Assembly (NCBI RefSeq): GCF_034190915.1
Contig: NW_026947484.1
Location: 139,846,982-139,910,981 of the forward strand
DNA from: Cavia porcellus
Taxonomy: Eukaryota; Chordata; Mammalia; Rodentia; Caviidae
Length of the DNA stretch: 64,000 nucleotides
Direction: 5' to 3'
The notes beneath the pieces were generated by a model. It searched no databases and was not told where the DNA came from. It saw nothing but the letters and a program-made list of their open reading frames with translations. Of this stretch, positions 35,940-47,424 are shown in pieces (the first letter of the stretch is position 1; the number at the start of each line of letters is the position of its first letter). A program made the translations under genes and the position numbers.

Positions 35940-35995
35940 TAGATGGACAGGCAGGTGGATTGATGGATGGGTAAATGGATCGATGGATGAATAAC
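35940..35995. repeat. degenerate (GATG)n tetranucleotide repeat
   Basis: Imperfect GGAT/GATG units: GATGGACAGGCAGGTGG, then GATGGATGGG, GGATCGATGGATG. Confidence 0.8.
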
Positions 35996-35999
35996 AGAA

Positions 36000-37109
36000 A
36001 GACAGCACAACATAAGCCAAGTTGTTGACACATAAGGAGAGTTAAGGAAAGAATTTGGGGAAATGAAATGCTTTGAAATACAGAAAAAAAGAATGTGAGT
36101 TTGATTTCAAGGATTCAATAATTCTAAATAAGTTCTGTCATCTTAATGAAATCAAGTAAAGGAAAGGCTATCCTGTGGTGTGTAGTAGGAAAATGAATAC
36201 ATTTATACTATATTTAGAGCAATAAGGGAGAAAAGGTATAAAAGAAACAGGAGAGGAAAAAAAGGACAGATGTGAGAGAGCAAGCAGAAGAGAAAGACCA
36301 GCTGCAAGTGTTTTGATGGGCATGCAAATTAGTTGTAATTATGAAGCCATATTAATGCCCATAGTATTTAATACTATGAAATGAGAAGGTGCTATTCTTA
36401 AAAACTGAAACCCTAGGAAAATCTCCAAATCAGAGTGTAAACAGCTTGGTTCCTCTTAAGGCTGCTGGTTTGCCTATAAAAGACCAAAGAAATTGCAGGA
36501 ATTTCATTCCTTGTTTCATGTTCCCAGATCTCAAACAAGAGTGCTGAGTATGGAATGAAGTCCATTTTCTGAGGCAACAGAGAAGTCTCTTGTGAGACAG
36601 CAAAGGGGATGGTGGATAAGCACAAGGCTGATTCTATGCCCTACCCTCAAGGACAGGAGACATGCATAAGCTGCAAACCCTAAAACAGTACTGAAGCTGT
36701 TCTGCATCCATGAAGCCTGTATCAATAACAAGAGCTTTCAGGATACAGGACCTAGAACAAGTCAGCCAGACATTCTACCAACATGGGAGCTGGAGGTGAA
36801 GATGTGGCTAAGATGGGTGTTGGCCAGTTGTCATCATAGCATGGATAGGGGCCATGATATCAGAGAAATGGTTCTCAGAAGCCTAAAATCACTTCCTGCC
36901 ACACTGGCTGGTGTCTGACATTACCTGTGTGGTTGTGAGCAAAGCAGCTGCACAATTAGGCAGCAGTAGACAGATGATTTTGACTTAATGGTCTGTGTGG
37001 AGCCTCAAATTTAAAGCTCCTGCTCAGTCATGCCAAAATAGGCAATGTTGATGATGCATATTTCTGTCCTCCAACCTGTATGTGTGGCCACTTTACCTCT
37101 CATTTGCCA
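36000..37109. other. unassigned non-coding sequence
   Basis: No gene or repeat recognised. TATAAAAG occurs near 36474, but without other promoter context I do not call it. Confidence 0.5.
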
Positions 37110-37225
37110 ACTTAAAAACCAAGATGCAGTAGGTGAGTAACTTTCCCAACATTCCCTAAAGCATCAATAGAACAGTTGAGCTTCAAATCAGACTTGTTCA
37201 CTCTGAAACTCAAGAACAGGGTAGC
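37110..37225 (+). mobile_element. possible MIR relic
   Basis: 'GTGAGTAACTTTCCCAAC', then 'GAGCTTCAAATCAGACTTGTTCACTCTGAAACTC', follows the order of the MIR core (sequence after GTAACTTGCCCAAGG), with heavy divergence. Confidence 0.4.
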
Positions 37226-37229
37226 ATAT

Positions 37230-37825
37230 CTGAAGTTAGGAAAATGATGACAGCAGCAGGAACATCAGGTCTGGATACTCACTGTTGGAAGAAGTTCAGT
37301 TTAGCCAGGAATGAAGGATAACCTAACTGGCATTGGTACCTCTTTTACCATCACCTTAAGATGCTTCAGACACACAAAACACACTATAGACACTGTTACC
37401 TGCAACACTTACTATTCCCTGTGTGACGGTCCTTCAGCCATTCGCTCCTGACCTCTATCCCCAGAATTCTGCGATGGATATGGAGGAGTAGAGATTCCTG
37501 TACTACAACCTCTAACAATCCAGCACAGTTGCTCATTATCAGATTTGTCACACCATTTATCCTGGTGCTCTAGGGAACACCATGAGTGACCTGTACTGAA
37601 AATCTGTGCACAGCTGTATTCTACATGTGGTCCAGAATGAAAATACACATACGTATAGAAAGAAGGAAGGAAAGATACGCATAAGAAAAAATATCCAAAG
37701 CCAGAAGGAACAACATTTTAGAAAATCATCAGGACTTCTCAGATTTGTCTCCTTTAAAAAACACAGACTCTGGTCACATCTGCAGTGTTGAACTATATTT
37801 TCTAACTCATCTGAGAAGGCTTAAG
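37230..37825. other. unassigned non-coding sequence
   Basis: Nothing recognised. Confidence 0.5.
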
Positions 37826-38172
37826 TGCTGGGAGCCATAGAAGCTGGAAATTCACCACACCTTTGGGAAACAGCCAGCAGAGGTCAGAAAACGAAAACCA
37901 CCACTAGGGGCAAGCCTTATAATCAAGTGACTCTGGACCCCAAAATCCTGGCCCTTAGGTTGCTACATATGTAGATTACTAGGCAATGAGGTGTCATGTG
38001 ACCTTAAATTGTTAAACATATAAATAAATGCCCCTACAGTGAAGGGGCAGTTCCTTTCCTCCCATCAGGAGAAAAAGGCCTCTACTTGATGCCAGCCTTC
38101 AACTCTTCTTTATTTTTCTCATCATAATGATATAGGGTAATGAAACTCCCAATCTACTAAATGTCTGGTACA
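37826..38172 (+). mobile_element. candidate solo LTR (class II-like)
   Basis: About 347 bp beginning TGCTGGGAGCC and ending GGTACA, with a TATA-like 'ACATATAAATAAATG' box near 38018-38032 and a pyrimidine-rich region downstream. The TG...CA ends, TATA position and length suit an LTR, and the start resembles class II (betaretrovirus-like) rodent LTRs. There is no clear target-site duplication, so the call is tentative. Confidence 0.4.
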
Positions 38173-38533
38173 AGTTTATGCTTTCTAAAATCAAAAAATG
38201 AATTTTAGGAACATAATGAGAGAAACAAAGCTTCTACGTGAGAGAGCGAGAGACAGAAAGGGTCTCAAGTGGGTTATCAAAGATTGTCTTTTCTAGAGAA
38301 ATTTATGGAGGAAAATCATAAGGTGAGACAGGTCCAAGATGGAGAAAACATGGGAAATCACAAGGCAGATGGGCATGAGGAGGGACAGAACTATGGTCAA
38401 CCAATAAGGTTAATTGCTCAGGTAAAATTGACCAAATCAGGGCAAATGAGGAAGCAAGTCACAGAACAAGTGGGCATTCTTAAAGAGCAGTGACTCTTTA
38501 TGTAGGAGGTGGGGATAATGAATCCTGGATCCC
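38173..38533. other. unassigned non-coding sequence
   Basis: No recognisable feature; possibly retroviral leader or gag sequence too decayed to identify, given the gag-like piece next to it. Confidence 0.4.
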
Positions 38534-38740
38534 TCAAGGTGATCCATACCTATTTAAAATATCTCTGTTGTTTATACTTACAGTGTGGTTGCATTTGTTT
38601 TGGTTTTGTCTTGAGATCTGACCCACAGCTGGAGTTGTCTGTCTCCAGCAGGTACTTGGTCTTCTGCACTGGCTCCTTTGAGGGCCCAGGTCTATCTGAC
38701 TGCCTACAATATTTGTAACTAACTCAGCTGCCTGTATCAC
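38534..38740 (-). pseudogene. gag-like fragment outside the provirus
   Basis: About 130 bases (38608-38740) match 41589-41728, which lies just upstream of the nucleocapsid knuckle of the provirus, in the same orientation. On minus both read a QAA...GPQxSQxRxP...ISRQ-like segment. It lies beyond the lower LTR (38781), so gag sequence is present on both sides of that LTR. Confidence 0.55.
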
Positions 38741-38780
38741 TCACCATTCTTCTCCCTGTAAAACATTTGGAGCTGCACAA

Positions 38781-39203
38781 TATTAGAGTATTCTGATGCA
38801 ATAGAGAAGCAAAAAGTACAAAATGAAAAGAACAGGTTTATTGAGTTGAGGACTTGAAAAGGAGCACACACCTCATAGTGGTTGAGCTGTCTCCTTCAAC
38901 TGGATACAGAGAGGCAGAGGGTTATATGACAAGTGATTGGAAGTGGCACATGGGGTGGGTATTGGTGATGTGTGAGTAACTTATTGGAATTCTCTGTGCA
39001 TACAAACAGGAAGGGGAGTTGCAATTAGGGCTGAAGAAGAAGCAGGAAGTGGTAGGTGTTCCTGCTTTGGCCTTTTACCATGTTAGACCACCACCATAAT
39101 TGTTCAGTATTTTATACTAGGGCAAGAACCTTTCATCCCCATCTTTGTATTATTAGGAAAAGGGTGAAGACTGCCTCTTATTATTTCCTGCTGGATGGGG
39201 ACA
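38781..39203 (-). mobile_element. 3' LTR of gamma-like endogenous retrovirus
   Basis: About 420 bp matching 42667-43075 in the same orientation and 43505-43857 in reverse. On minus it contains a TATA-like 'CATATAACCC' (about 38922), a polyadenylation signal AATAAAC (about 38840) and a pyrimidine-rich end. A U3 start at TGTCCCC (39203) is likely. Boundaries are approximate. Confidence 0.75.
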
Positions 39204-39249
39204 TTGAGTTAGGGTCTAGGGGGTTGACAGGATGACTTTTGATGCCCAT

Positions 39250-39450
39250 GTAGAAGCTGGTACCAGGGTTTCAGTCCAGAGAAGGAGTTTCTTATTGGTA
39301 AATACTGACATCATAGATTGGAGAAATAAAAGGCAAGGTGATATGAGGAGGCAGATCACTATGATAATTAAAGGACCCAGGAAGATAGAAGGAAAAGTGC
39401 CCTTGATCCAAATGTGTCATTCCATTAGGGCCATGGTGAGGAGGAATCTG
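39250..39450 (-). pseudogene. envelope transmembrane-tail relic
   Basis: On minus, a hydrophobic run with FLGPLIIIVICLLI and a following Cys, preceding the 3' LTR, as in the membrane anchor of gamma-type Env. Upstream Env is not recognisable. Non-functional fragment. Confidence 0.5.
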
Positions 39451-40049
39451 AAAAATAAGCATGGAGTTGGGAGGGTGGAGTTACAAGAGGTAATTATTCC
39501 CCCATTGAAAGGGTAAAAGTGTAGGTAGGATTTGTCTTTGGCCTAGGAGTTGAGCTGGAGCGAATAAGAAGCATGAGAAATGTAAGGCCTGACAGTAGAA
39601 TCATGTTTGGGAAATTATAAACTAAGGATGGGAAGGGCTGTGGCTGTGTCACTATCAGTGACACAAGATCTTAAACCTACAGGGGTCTTGTGTTTAACTA
39701 AATAGCTGAGGGTGGAGAGAACTAAGATAGTGGTTATATAGAACAGCATGAAAACAGTTTTATGTATAATGTGGAAGTCTTTAAGAAAGACTGCCCAGAA
39801 TCTTACAGTGAAAAAATTAACCACTAGAATGTAAGGAATCAGAAAACAAATAGGATAATAAAACATGACCTAGCCTAAAAATTCTGGCTGTGGGGCCTTG
39901 ATGAGATGGAGACAGGAAATAGGAGATGAGATGACCACTCAGAATGTTTAGATTTAGGGTTAGGAGAGTACTCTTTAGCTTGAGTGATATGGAAAAAGGA
40001 TGGCAGTCCAGCAACCTTGACCACCATTGAAGTTCCAAGGAAGGCCCCT

Positions 40050-40330
40050 CCACTTTGGTTGTAATCTTGTTGAAGGATCTGAGAAATAAAGCCTGGAACA
40101 TTATCTGACTGGATAATCTGAGGTAGATCAAACCTTAGAATGATTTTTTTTTGTAGAACTTTAGTAACTACATCAGCAATCTTCCTGGCTGTGGGAAAGG
40201 CTTTTATTTATCTTGAAAATGTACAAACAAAAGTGTGAAGATATTTGAGAGTTTTGTGGTGGGGCATATGTATTAAGTCTACCTGCCAATCCTGATCAGG
40301 AGTGTGTCCACAAAATTGATAAGCAGGAAA
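40050..40330 (-). pseudogene. integrase core relic
   Basis: Minus-strand reading, with a stop, of a DDE-type integrase core. A QVDLI segment is followed by FPTARKIADVVTKVL and an SDNxPGF block, where the usual Gly after Asn is changed. It is separated from the reverse-transcriptase start by only about 300 bases, showing a large pol deletion. Confidence 0.6.
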
Positions 40331-40639
40331 GGAAGGGAATGATATGTATCCCTGAGGAGAGGTTTTAATATAGAGATGTGTGGGTGTGAGAATGTCTGGG
40401 TCAGTCTACATAAACATAAAGGAATGCTGACAGTTTGTAGAGCAGATGGTAAAAAAAAGGCATCTTTAAGGCCTTGGACTATGAAGTAAGTGATGGAGGG
40501 AGGGATATGAGATATGAGGCATATGAGGAAGGATTTGGCATTACTGGGTGCATTGGAGTAGCAGCATGATTGATTCCCCTAAGGTCTTGTATTAGATGAT
40601 ATGACACCTTAGGCTGAGTACTGGGAGAATGGAAGTATT

Positions 40640-40705
40640 GTAAGATGAATGGGTAGGTTTAAGAAAACCATTGTCTAAAAAATGCTTGATTATAGGGTTA
40701 AGTCC
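40640..40705 (-). pseudogene. N-terminal reverse-transcriptase relic
   Basis: A short minus-strand reading with the LNPIIKHFLDNGFLKP block typical of the start of gamma-type reverse transcriptase. The catalytic core that should follow is absent. Confidence 0.45.
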
Positions 40706-40904
40706 CCATAAATGTTTGGGAGCTATAGGATATTAGGGAATGCCAGGAAAAAATGGGGAATCCCTGAGATGAATTAAAACAGGCATAGATAGTGGGATTG
40801 GAGGTGTTTTAAACTAAGAGAGGAAGAAGAGAGAGGAGGGATGGCTTTATGGAGCATTGTGATAATGTCTGCAGACCAACAGCTGTGGGGAGGGAGATGG
40901 TAAA

Positions 40905-41225
40905 GGGGAAGTTAAGATTTTAGGGAAGATCTCTACCTAAAAAGGATGTGGGACATGTTGGAATTACCAGAAAGCTATGAGTGAAAAAGAGAGTATGGAA
41001 CCTACATGGGATGGACCCTATTTGTAGAGGCTGTGTAGGTTGGCTATCAACATCCACTACAAAGACTGGGGATTTAATACAATGGCCTGAAAACTGAGGA
41101 AGATCACTGTACATGACCTCTGCATCTACAAGATCTTACACTGAGACCTCCAGTGAGATTCGAGGCTCTAAGGATACTTTAATGGCGGCTGTGGCCCCTG
41201 AGCCCCATCAATCTTCAGCAGCATG
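40905..41225 (-). pseudogene. retroviral protease relic
   Basis: Minus strand. The end of protease is clear from THSFLVIPTCPTSFLGRDL (about 40912-40968). The start, with an EDxW-like and EPxxSLEV-like stretch, lies near 41215-41130 in another frame, so there is a frameshift near 41115 close to the active-site region. Non-functional. Confidence 0.6.
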
Positions 41226-41321
41226 TCCAAATAGATCAATCAGTGATGAATCCAGTGGCAATGAGTTCTCCCGTGAGGGCAAGTAGTTAGGGGATGGCTT
41301 ATCCATTCACTGGTGGCTAGG

Positions 41322-41363
41322 ACAGTCACTCTTCCAATGGCACTTGAGATTGTAGAAGGGGCA
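41322..41363 (-). pseudogene. nucleocapsid zinc-knuckle relic
   Basis: Minus-strand reading of 14 codons with the C-x2-C-x4-H-x4-C spacing. First Cys, His and last Cys are present, but the second Cys is Tyr, so zinc binding would be lost. It lies just upstream of the protease, as in gamma-type gag-pol. Confidence 0.55.
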
Positions 41364-42666
41364 TTTATTTGCCTACTGTCCTTTCTGTCTCTCTTGAAGC
41401 ATGGACCAGGAGGGGTTTGGACAGCTCCACCTTGTCTCAGTTTACCTGTCTTACAGCTCCAAGTGTCACTGATAAAAAGATCAGATTGTTATTTTTTTCT
41501 TTTGATTTTTACCTCTGTTGTTGAAAACATGAAAAGCCATATTAAAAAGATCTCCCTGTGGAGTTTGAGGGTCAAGTTTAGCCTTCTGTCTTGAGATCTG
41601 GCCCATAGAGGGAGGTATCTGTCTCCTCCACAGTCACAAGACATCTGGACCTCTGTGCTGGCTCTTTTGAGGCCCTAGCACTGTCTGATGGCCTATAAGA
41701 TTTTTAACTGACTTAGCTGCCTGTAGCATTTTTTTCTCTGAAAAAGTAATCCAAACTGCCATGAGGGGTAACGGGTGATGGCTGATCTGGCTTTTTCAGG
41801 CTGAAGGGGGTTGAAGTTGTTGAACATCAGTCAGATACACTCTGTAGAGCTTTTAGCTAGTGGCCCTCAGTAGATAACAGGCATTTTCATCTTGGGTAGG
41901 TGTACAGCTTTAAGTCTAGAGGAGGCAAGGCAAAGAAGTATGCAGGAGCTAAATAATAGAATCAACAGATTATTTATGAGTATAATTTTAGTAATGGCTT
42001 CCCAAAAGGAGGATAAGGATAAAGTTCAGGCAATTTTAGAAACTGACATGTCATTCATTTGTCATACATACATTTAGGTTTTACAATTGTGTAAGTATTG
42101 ACTTCTGGGGAGGGAGGGAGAGTTCTTGATAAAGCAGAGTGAGCCAAAAGTAATTGGAAATGGTCCCTATGACTGAATTATAAGTGAGCTGAGAGAACTT
42201 CACCTCAGGACATAAGAGCTTTGGCTCCCCCTAAGGAACATGGAGGCTATCCCAGATCACACCTATCAAAAGAAGTCATCACCTGTTTTGAAAGTGTGAC
42301 ATGGAAGATCCCAACCCATTCTCATCAGCCATCACCAAAACTTGCGGGGTGGGATCCCAGAGAACAAGAAGATAAGTTTTGCCTCAGGCTGTCCTTCCCA
42401 AGGAAAATGAAAAATGATATCTCTGCACAGGAATGGCAATGGATAGGTTTTCTGATGCAAGCTTGTGAATTTTAGGAATGGAAACAGAAAACCCCGGATG
42501 GAAGTTCATCTGTGATGAATGAGGAGGGTTGGAATTACATGTGTATTAGCAGAGGCAAATAAATAGGTCCTGGAGGAAGGAAAGGTGGTTTGTAGGCAGG
42601 GGAGCTCAAACTGGGAGTGACTCCCAGGAGCTAGCACCCTGCCATTCAAGTCTCAAGGTATCATAG

Positions 42667-43075
42667 TGTTAGAGTATTCTGATGTAATAGGGAAGCAAAA
42701 AATACGAAATGAAAAGAACAGGTTCATTGAGTTGAAGGCTTGGAAAAGAGTACACAACCCATGGTGGTTGGGCTGTCTCCTTTGACTGGATACAGAGAGG
42801 CAGAGGGTTATATGATCCCTGATTGGAAGTGGCACATGGAGTAGATATTGATGACATGTGAGGAACCAATTGGAATTCTCTGTGCCTGCAAACAGGAAGG
42901 GAGTTGCAATTAGGGCTGAAGAAGCAGGAAGTGGTAAGTGTTCTGCTTTGGCATCCCACCATGTTAGACCACCGCCACAATTGTACAGTAATTTATATTA
43001 GGGCAAGAACATTTCATTCCCATCTTTGCATTGTTAGGAAAAAGGTGAAGACTGTCTCATTATTTCCTGCTGGAG
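42667..43075 (-). mobile_element. 5' LTR of gamma-like endogenous retrovirus
   Basis: Matches 38781-39203 over about 400 bp, with many substitutions between the two. Since the two LTRs are identical at integration, the divergence marks an old insertion. The polyadenylation signal is mutated to AATGAAC (about 42725). No clear primer-binding site follows at 42666. Confidence 0.75.
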
Positions 43076-43082
43076 AGTGGCC

Positions 43083-43135
43083 TTCCACCACCATAATTGT
43101 ACAGTAATTTATATGAGGGCAAAAACACTTCACAC
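43083..43135 (-). repeat. tandem duplicate of an LTR segment
   Basis: 'CCACCACCATAATTGTACAGTAATTTATATGAGGGCAAAAACACTTCA' repeats, with few changes, the LTR text at about 42969-43017, about 115 bases away. Confidence 0.7.
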
Positions 43136-43329
43136 AGGTCATGGCATATCGGGGCCTGAATGTTGACTGGGGTAAGAAATGGTGAGTAGGGGGACACTTC
43201 TTATGTGTGCATGATACGGGGAGAAGTAAATTGTTGGTGGTCAATAATCATCACTGGAGTGAATTGATATAGACTTCATCAGGTTTTAAGCTTGGGATAC
43301 TACAAAAAACTGTTAACTAGGACCAAAAA

Positions 43330-43445
43330 GTGGGTTAACTAGAACCAGAGAAACAAATAGGTTTAGGAGAAACCAAAGACAGAAAAATAGGCTTGAGAGG
43401 AGCCAAAGAGAGAAATAAGTTTAAAGAAAGTTAAAGGGAAAAAAT
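43330..43445. repeat. minisatellite of about four ~28-bp units
   Basis: Degenerate units of the form AACCAGAGAAACAAATAGGTTTAGGAG: the first at about 43340, then AACCAAAGACAG..., GCCAAAGAGAG..., and AAGTTAAAGGG.... They lie between the two inverted LTR copies. Confidence 0.65.
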
Positions 43446-43504
43446 TGGTTTACAAAAGGAGGGGCATATTGATTATACCAATTGTGTAATTATGGGACAA
43501 ACAT

Positions 43505-43857
43505 ATTCTAAAGTGAAAGATTCTTGATCTAGTATAAATTACTGTCCAGTTATGGTGGTAATCTAACATGGCAGAAAACAAAAGCAGGAATGCTTACCAC
43601 TTCCTCCTTTTTCAGCCCTAATTGCAACTCCCTTTCTTGGTTACATGCAAAGAAAATTTCAATCAGTTCCTCACACGTCATCAATGTTTGCCCCATGTAC
43701 CACTTCCGATCAGGAGTCATATAACACTCTGCCTCTCTGTATCCCATTGAAGGAGACAGCCCAACCATCATGAGTTGTGTGCCCCTTTTCATGTCCTCAG
43801 TAAACTCATTCTTTTTTTTTTTTTACTGTTTGCTTCCCTATTGCACCAGAAAATTGT
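43505..43857 (+). mobile_element. extra LTR copy in inverted orientation
   Basis: Plus-strand copy of the same LTR family, from 'CTAGTATAAATTACTG' to 'TTTGCTTCCCTATTGCACCAGAAAA'. It faces away from the 5' LTR at 42667-43075, about 430 bp away, forming a large inverted repeat. It carries a T-run of about 15 bases near 43811. Old and diverged. Confidence 0.75.
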
Positions 43858-43859
43858 AA

Positions 43860-45048
43860 TGTAAAAAATCACAAATGTACAAAGAACTGTTTGTTGTATG
43901 CTTGATTCCAATATTTATATTTCTTTTGTGCATCTGAATTACACAGGGTCTTAATCCTAAACTTGTTAAGTGACCACAAAGGAAAGCTAATACAAGGCTT
44001 TAGGATGCCCCTCAGCAGCCCCTTCATGGTTACCCGGGACACAACCCTCCACCCCCTCCAGGCCTCTAAGTTCTTCACAGTCACTGAATCTTCCAGGAGG
44101 TTCCATGTCTGTGATCTCATGATCTTGTCTGCTTTGCTCTCCACATCCCACACTGATGTCTTCCACTGCCCAGACAAGTCCAGGAGCAACTGTCCTTACA
44201 CTGCTGAGCCACATTAATCCTGGGTTGCAGCACCATTGAACAGTGGCTCTCTTGGCCAGTATCCATCTGAAGTTTATGTTCATAAGTCTTACTTTATCAA
44301 CCCACAGAGCAATAGATCTTCTTCAGCTGAAAAACTGAAACTTTGCTGGTTTCCATATTTGCTTAGTGTAAGGCTGATTAGATGTATGCAGAGCCAGATT
44401 CTTTCCCAGCTCCATCTCTTCCTAGGCTCTCTAGGACACAACTGTCCAAATCAGATAGATAAATGGGTACTGACAGATTGACGGCCATGGTAGTCATCCT
44501 GAACTCCAGTTACTCTCACTCCTGAGTCCTTGCTGAGTTCCAGTTCTATCTGTGCCCTGAATCTGAAGACTTCGTATTAAGAACTTGCTCCTGCTCTTGC
44601 CCACTCTCCTGGCCAGGAGTCAGGAGTCATACTTTTAATTTTAAAAGTAAGTCAATCCAAGGAATGTGATTTATTCACAGGCAGAAAACAATACCAACTT
44701 TCACCTTGATACAGAATGCTCATTTCTCCATCTCTCTCTTATCTGTTTACCTAGCACAGATCACTGTGTCTCATACCTGCTCACACCATCTCGGAGCCAA
44801 TTCCTTCAGGGAATGTGCTGCCACTTCTAGTGAATAGTGAAAACAGGCATTTTGTCTGGGGTTTTTGTGTAATCTTTTCTTTTGGAGCAGGTGTGTGGAA
44901 AGCAACATCAAGGGGTATATGGCAGCAAAACTTGGCACACCTTACAACAGCCTATATTTTAGTCCCTCAACATAGAAAATAATTGATGTTGATAGTTCCT
45001 AATAATCCCAGAAGGAAAGATTGTACCTAATGGTCTTAACATCTCAAC
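43860..45048. other. unassigned sequence with a possible retro-pseudogene
   Basis: Mostly unrecognised. The stretch 43970-44290 has coding-like composition on the minus strand (98 and 106-codon overlapping frames), and the downstream side turns AT-rich like a 3' UTR. This could be a retrocopy of an mRNA, but I do not recognise the protein. Confidence 0.35.
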
Positions 45049-45056
45049 AATGGTCT

Positions 45057-45558
45057 TAAGATAGCCTGAATGGAGTACTACTCAGCAGTAAAGAAGGACA
45101 AACTTGAGACTTTTGTAAGGTAAATGGATGCAAATTGAGACCCTACTCATAAGTGAAATAAATCACACTTACATGTGTAAACAGCATATTTTCTTCCCAA
45201 TGTAAGAAGCTGAAAGAGTAAATAAGATGCAAAATGTACAATAGATATTGTGAAAAAGGAAGAAACTATTCAAAAGGAAAAAGAAACTGGAATGAAGAAA
45301 AGAGAAAAGAAGGAAAGAAAAAGGAAAAATAAATAAACATATAAAAGATAGTTATACTACTGATTTCTATTCACTCATTGAAAAGAAAGGTTTGTGCTTA
45401 TATTGTTCGATCAGTTTTTCATGACTCTGTCTCATAATCTGAGCAATCACTTTGAAGATAAGAACATGCAATGCATTAACCATTGTTACTCTCTTACTAT
45501 GTTGTTTTCAAATTTTGTATCATTGTTTTTATTGTTTTTTCTCCTCAAAATAAAAAAA
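45057..45558 (+). mobile_element. 5'-truncated L1 'J'
   Basis: Starts near the end of ORF2 (EYYSAVKKDKLE-like at about 45073-45110). It runs into an A-rich 3' UTR, with one 'AATCACTTTGAAGATAAGAACATGCAATG' unit, and ends CTCCTCAAAATAAAAAAAA. An AATGGTCT repeat at 45049-45056 and 45559-45566 is the likely target-site duplication. Confidence 0.8.
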
Positions 45559-45566
45559 AATGGTCT

Positions 45567-47424
45567 GGGCTACTTTTATAAAATTTAACATTCTTGGGAC
45601 TCGTTGCAATTTATTAGTGTTCAGGTTTAAAAACCAAATACATGAAATCACTACAAGGTTAACAACATCACTGGCCTCAACTAATCAAATCCACAAATTT
45701 CAACATGACCAGATGTACTTCCTCTCATTGGTTCATGGCAAAGGCTACTTCACCAACACATGCAGGATAGGCAACTCTTTAACGTGTGGCCAGATGCTGC
45801 AGATCCTCTTCAGTCCTTCTTTAAGATAAGCTTACTCACATTAGAGTCCCTGGTTTCATTTAGTACTGCCACATGCTGCCTATATGGTTAGCAACTTATC
45901 TGGCTTGTACTTCAAACTATGACAGTCAGGCTCAAAGAAGAATATGGTGACCATACTCTTCGAGGACTAGGGCCCAGGTATTTCATAATCCCACTGTACA
46001 TGGAAAGGGCTTATGAAGTGCAAGTAAAGAGGTAGTTGTGATCTGTGAAAGAAAAAAGGTATTCTTCACATTTTTTGCATGTATTATCATTTCTTCCTTA
46101 AAAACTGCTGATTCAATATTTCTGTAGTTGAATGTACTGACTTAAACCAGGTTGTTGTAGTCAGGGGTTGTACACAGAGAACAATTAGGATCAGGACATG
46201 ATGTTTATAATATTATTTTTATAATGGTCACCGGAAGTTAACACAGGAAAATGCAGGAAATCTATCCGCAACACCAAAGACATGGATTATTTAGTCAAGA
46301 GCCTAAATCCCAAAGCAATGTCCCACCTGAGTCCAGATAAAACCCAGAGCTCAGAACAATGCCTCCCACGAAGCCAACTGGAGGTCCAGAGCCCACAAGA
46401 AGAACTCATGCCAGTCTCTTTTATGGATCAATGCCGGGAAGACCCAAGGGTCAGAGGTGGAAGCCAGAAAGTCTATGCCAGCAGGATGAAGGAGCTGTGC
46501 TAGTGGGATGAGGGTTCTATGCTGGAGCCGAGAAGTCACACTCACAACAAAGACCAGGGCTATCCTGAAAGGCACCACAGCTGTCCTCAGTGACAGTCAG
46601 GTACATGCCAGGAAGCAGCATGAGGAGTTCATCCTAGAGACCAAGCAGCACACATCTTACCCTCCGGAACCAGGAAGCAATGCTCAATGTGAGGATCAGA
46701 GCTCTTCTAGGAGAACCAATAGCTCAAACAGCAACTCGTACGAGAACCCACAACGCTACAATGCCTCAATGCCTCAACCCTCAACACCTCCCTTCTTCTC
46801 TACCTATTTATCCTGGCAACTTTTGTCAGGTGGAGCATCTTCACTCGGTGCCATGCTGATGTAATCCAGGTGGCGTTAAGTTGACCACCAGTTCTAAATC
46901 TATAACACAGGTCTACCTAAGAAATTCCCTTCAATAACATAAGAAATTCCCGATTTTGTTTTTGAGAACTGAGAAAGAACTTATTTTAATGTGACTCAGA
47001 AAAATATTTTGTGTAGTTCAGCTTGAATCTATCCTCTTCTCCATAACTACATGTCACTGAGTTTTCCCCAAAAGTCTCCCACACAGGCATAAAAATTAGT
47101 ATGCAAGTCTTTAGAAATAGATATCAGTATCTTTTGTAATGTTAACAAGTGGCCTATTTCCCAAATCAATATCATCACAGAAAGAAAAACCAACAGGAAA
47201 ATCTCTTGATTATCAAACTCACCTAGAGGCATAGCATATGAAGCTCTGGTCCTTCCTTGGAGAGTGAGAGGACCACAATCCAGGCTCCTTCATCGACCTT
47301 TTTAACAGTCTAACAGATTAGAGCTTTGCATTTTCTTCCACCTACTCCTGATGGTGATGGGAACATGAGCTTCTCATCATAATGAATTAGAATAAATAAA
47401 GGGGTACAATATTATGGCATATTG
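45567..47424. other. unassigned non-coding sequence
   Basis: No gene recognised. The GC-richer block 46280-46870 stands out in composition and holds overlapping open frames on both strands (118 codons plus, 75 minus), with a TATAAAAG-like box on the minus strand near 46425. It could be an unfamiliar LTR. I see no confident match. Confidence 0.4.

Larger units (their letters stand above)
39204..42666 (-). mobile_element. internal region of a decayed, internally deleted gamma-like provirus
   Basis: Old endogenous retrovirus on the minus strand between two LTRs, about 3.5 kb instead of the usual 6-7 kb. In order from 42666 downward: leader and gag (gag C-terminal part 41730-41585, nucleocapsid knuckle 41363-41322), protease (about 41225-40905), the start of reverse transcriptase (about 40705-40640), then the integrase core (about 40330-40050) and the envelope transmembrane tail (about 39450-39250). 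Most of reverse transcriptase, RNase H and envelope are missing, and stops and frameshifts occur throughout. It cannot encode viral proteins. Confidence 0.7.

Noticed and set aside
44040..44220. RNase A-like frame (a TD-x-C-Y spacing on plus)
   Set aside because: The Cys spacing fails upstream and the expected C-terminal VHFD-like end is absent.
45567..45829. 89-codon open frame after L1 J
   Set aside because: No recognisable motif, and adjacent sequence shows no gene structure.
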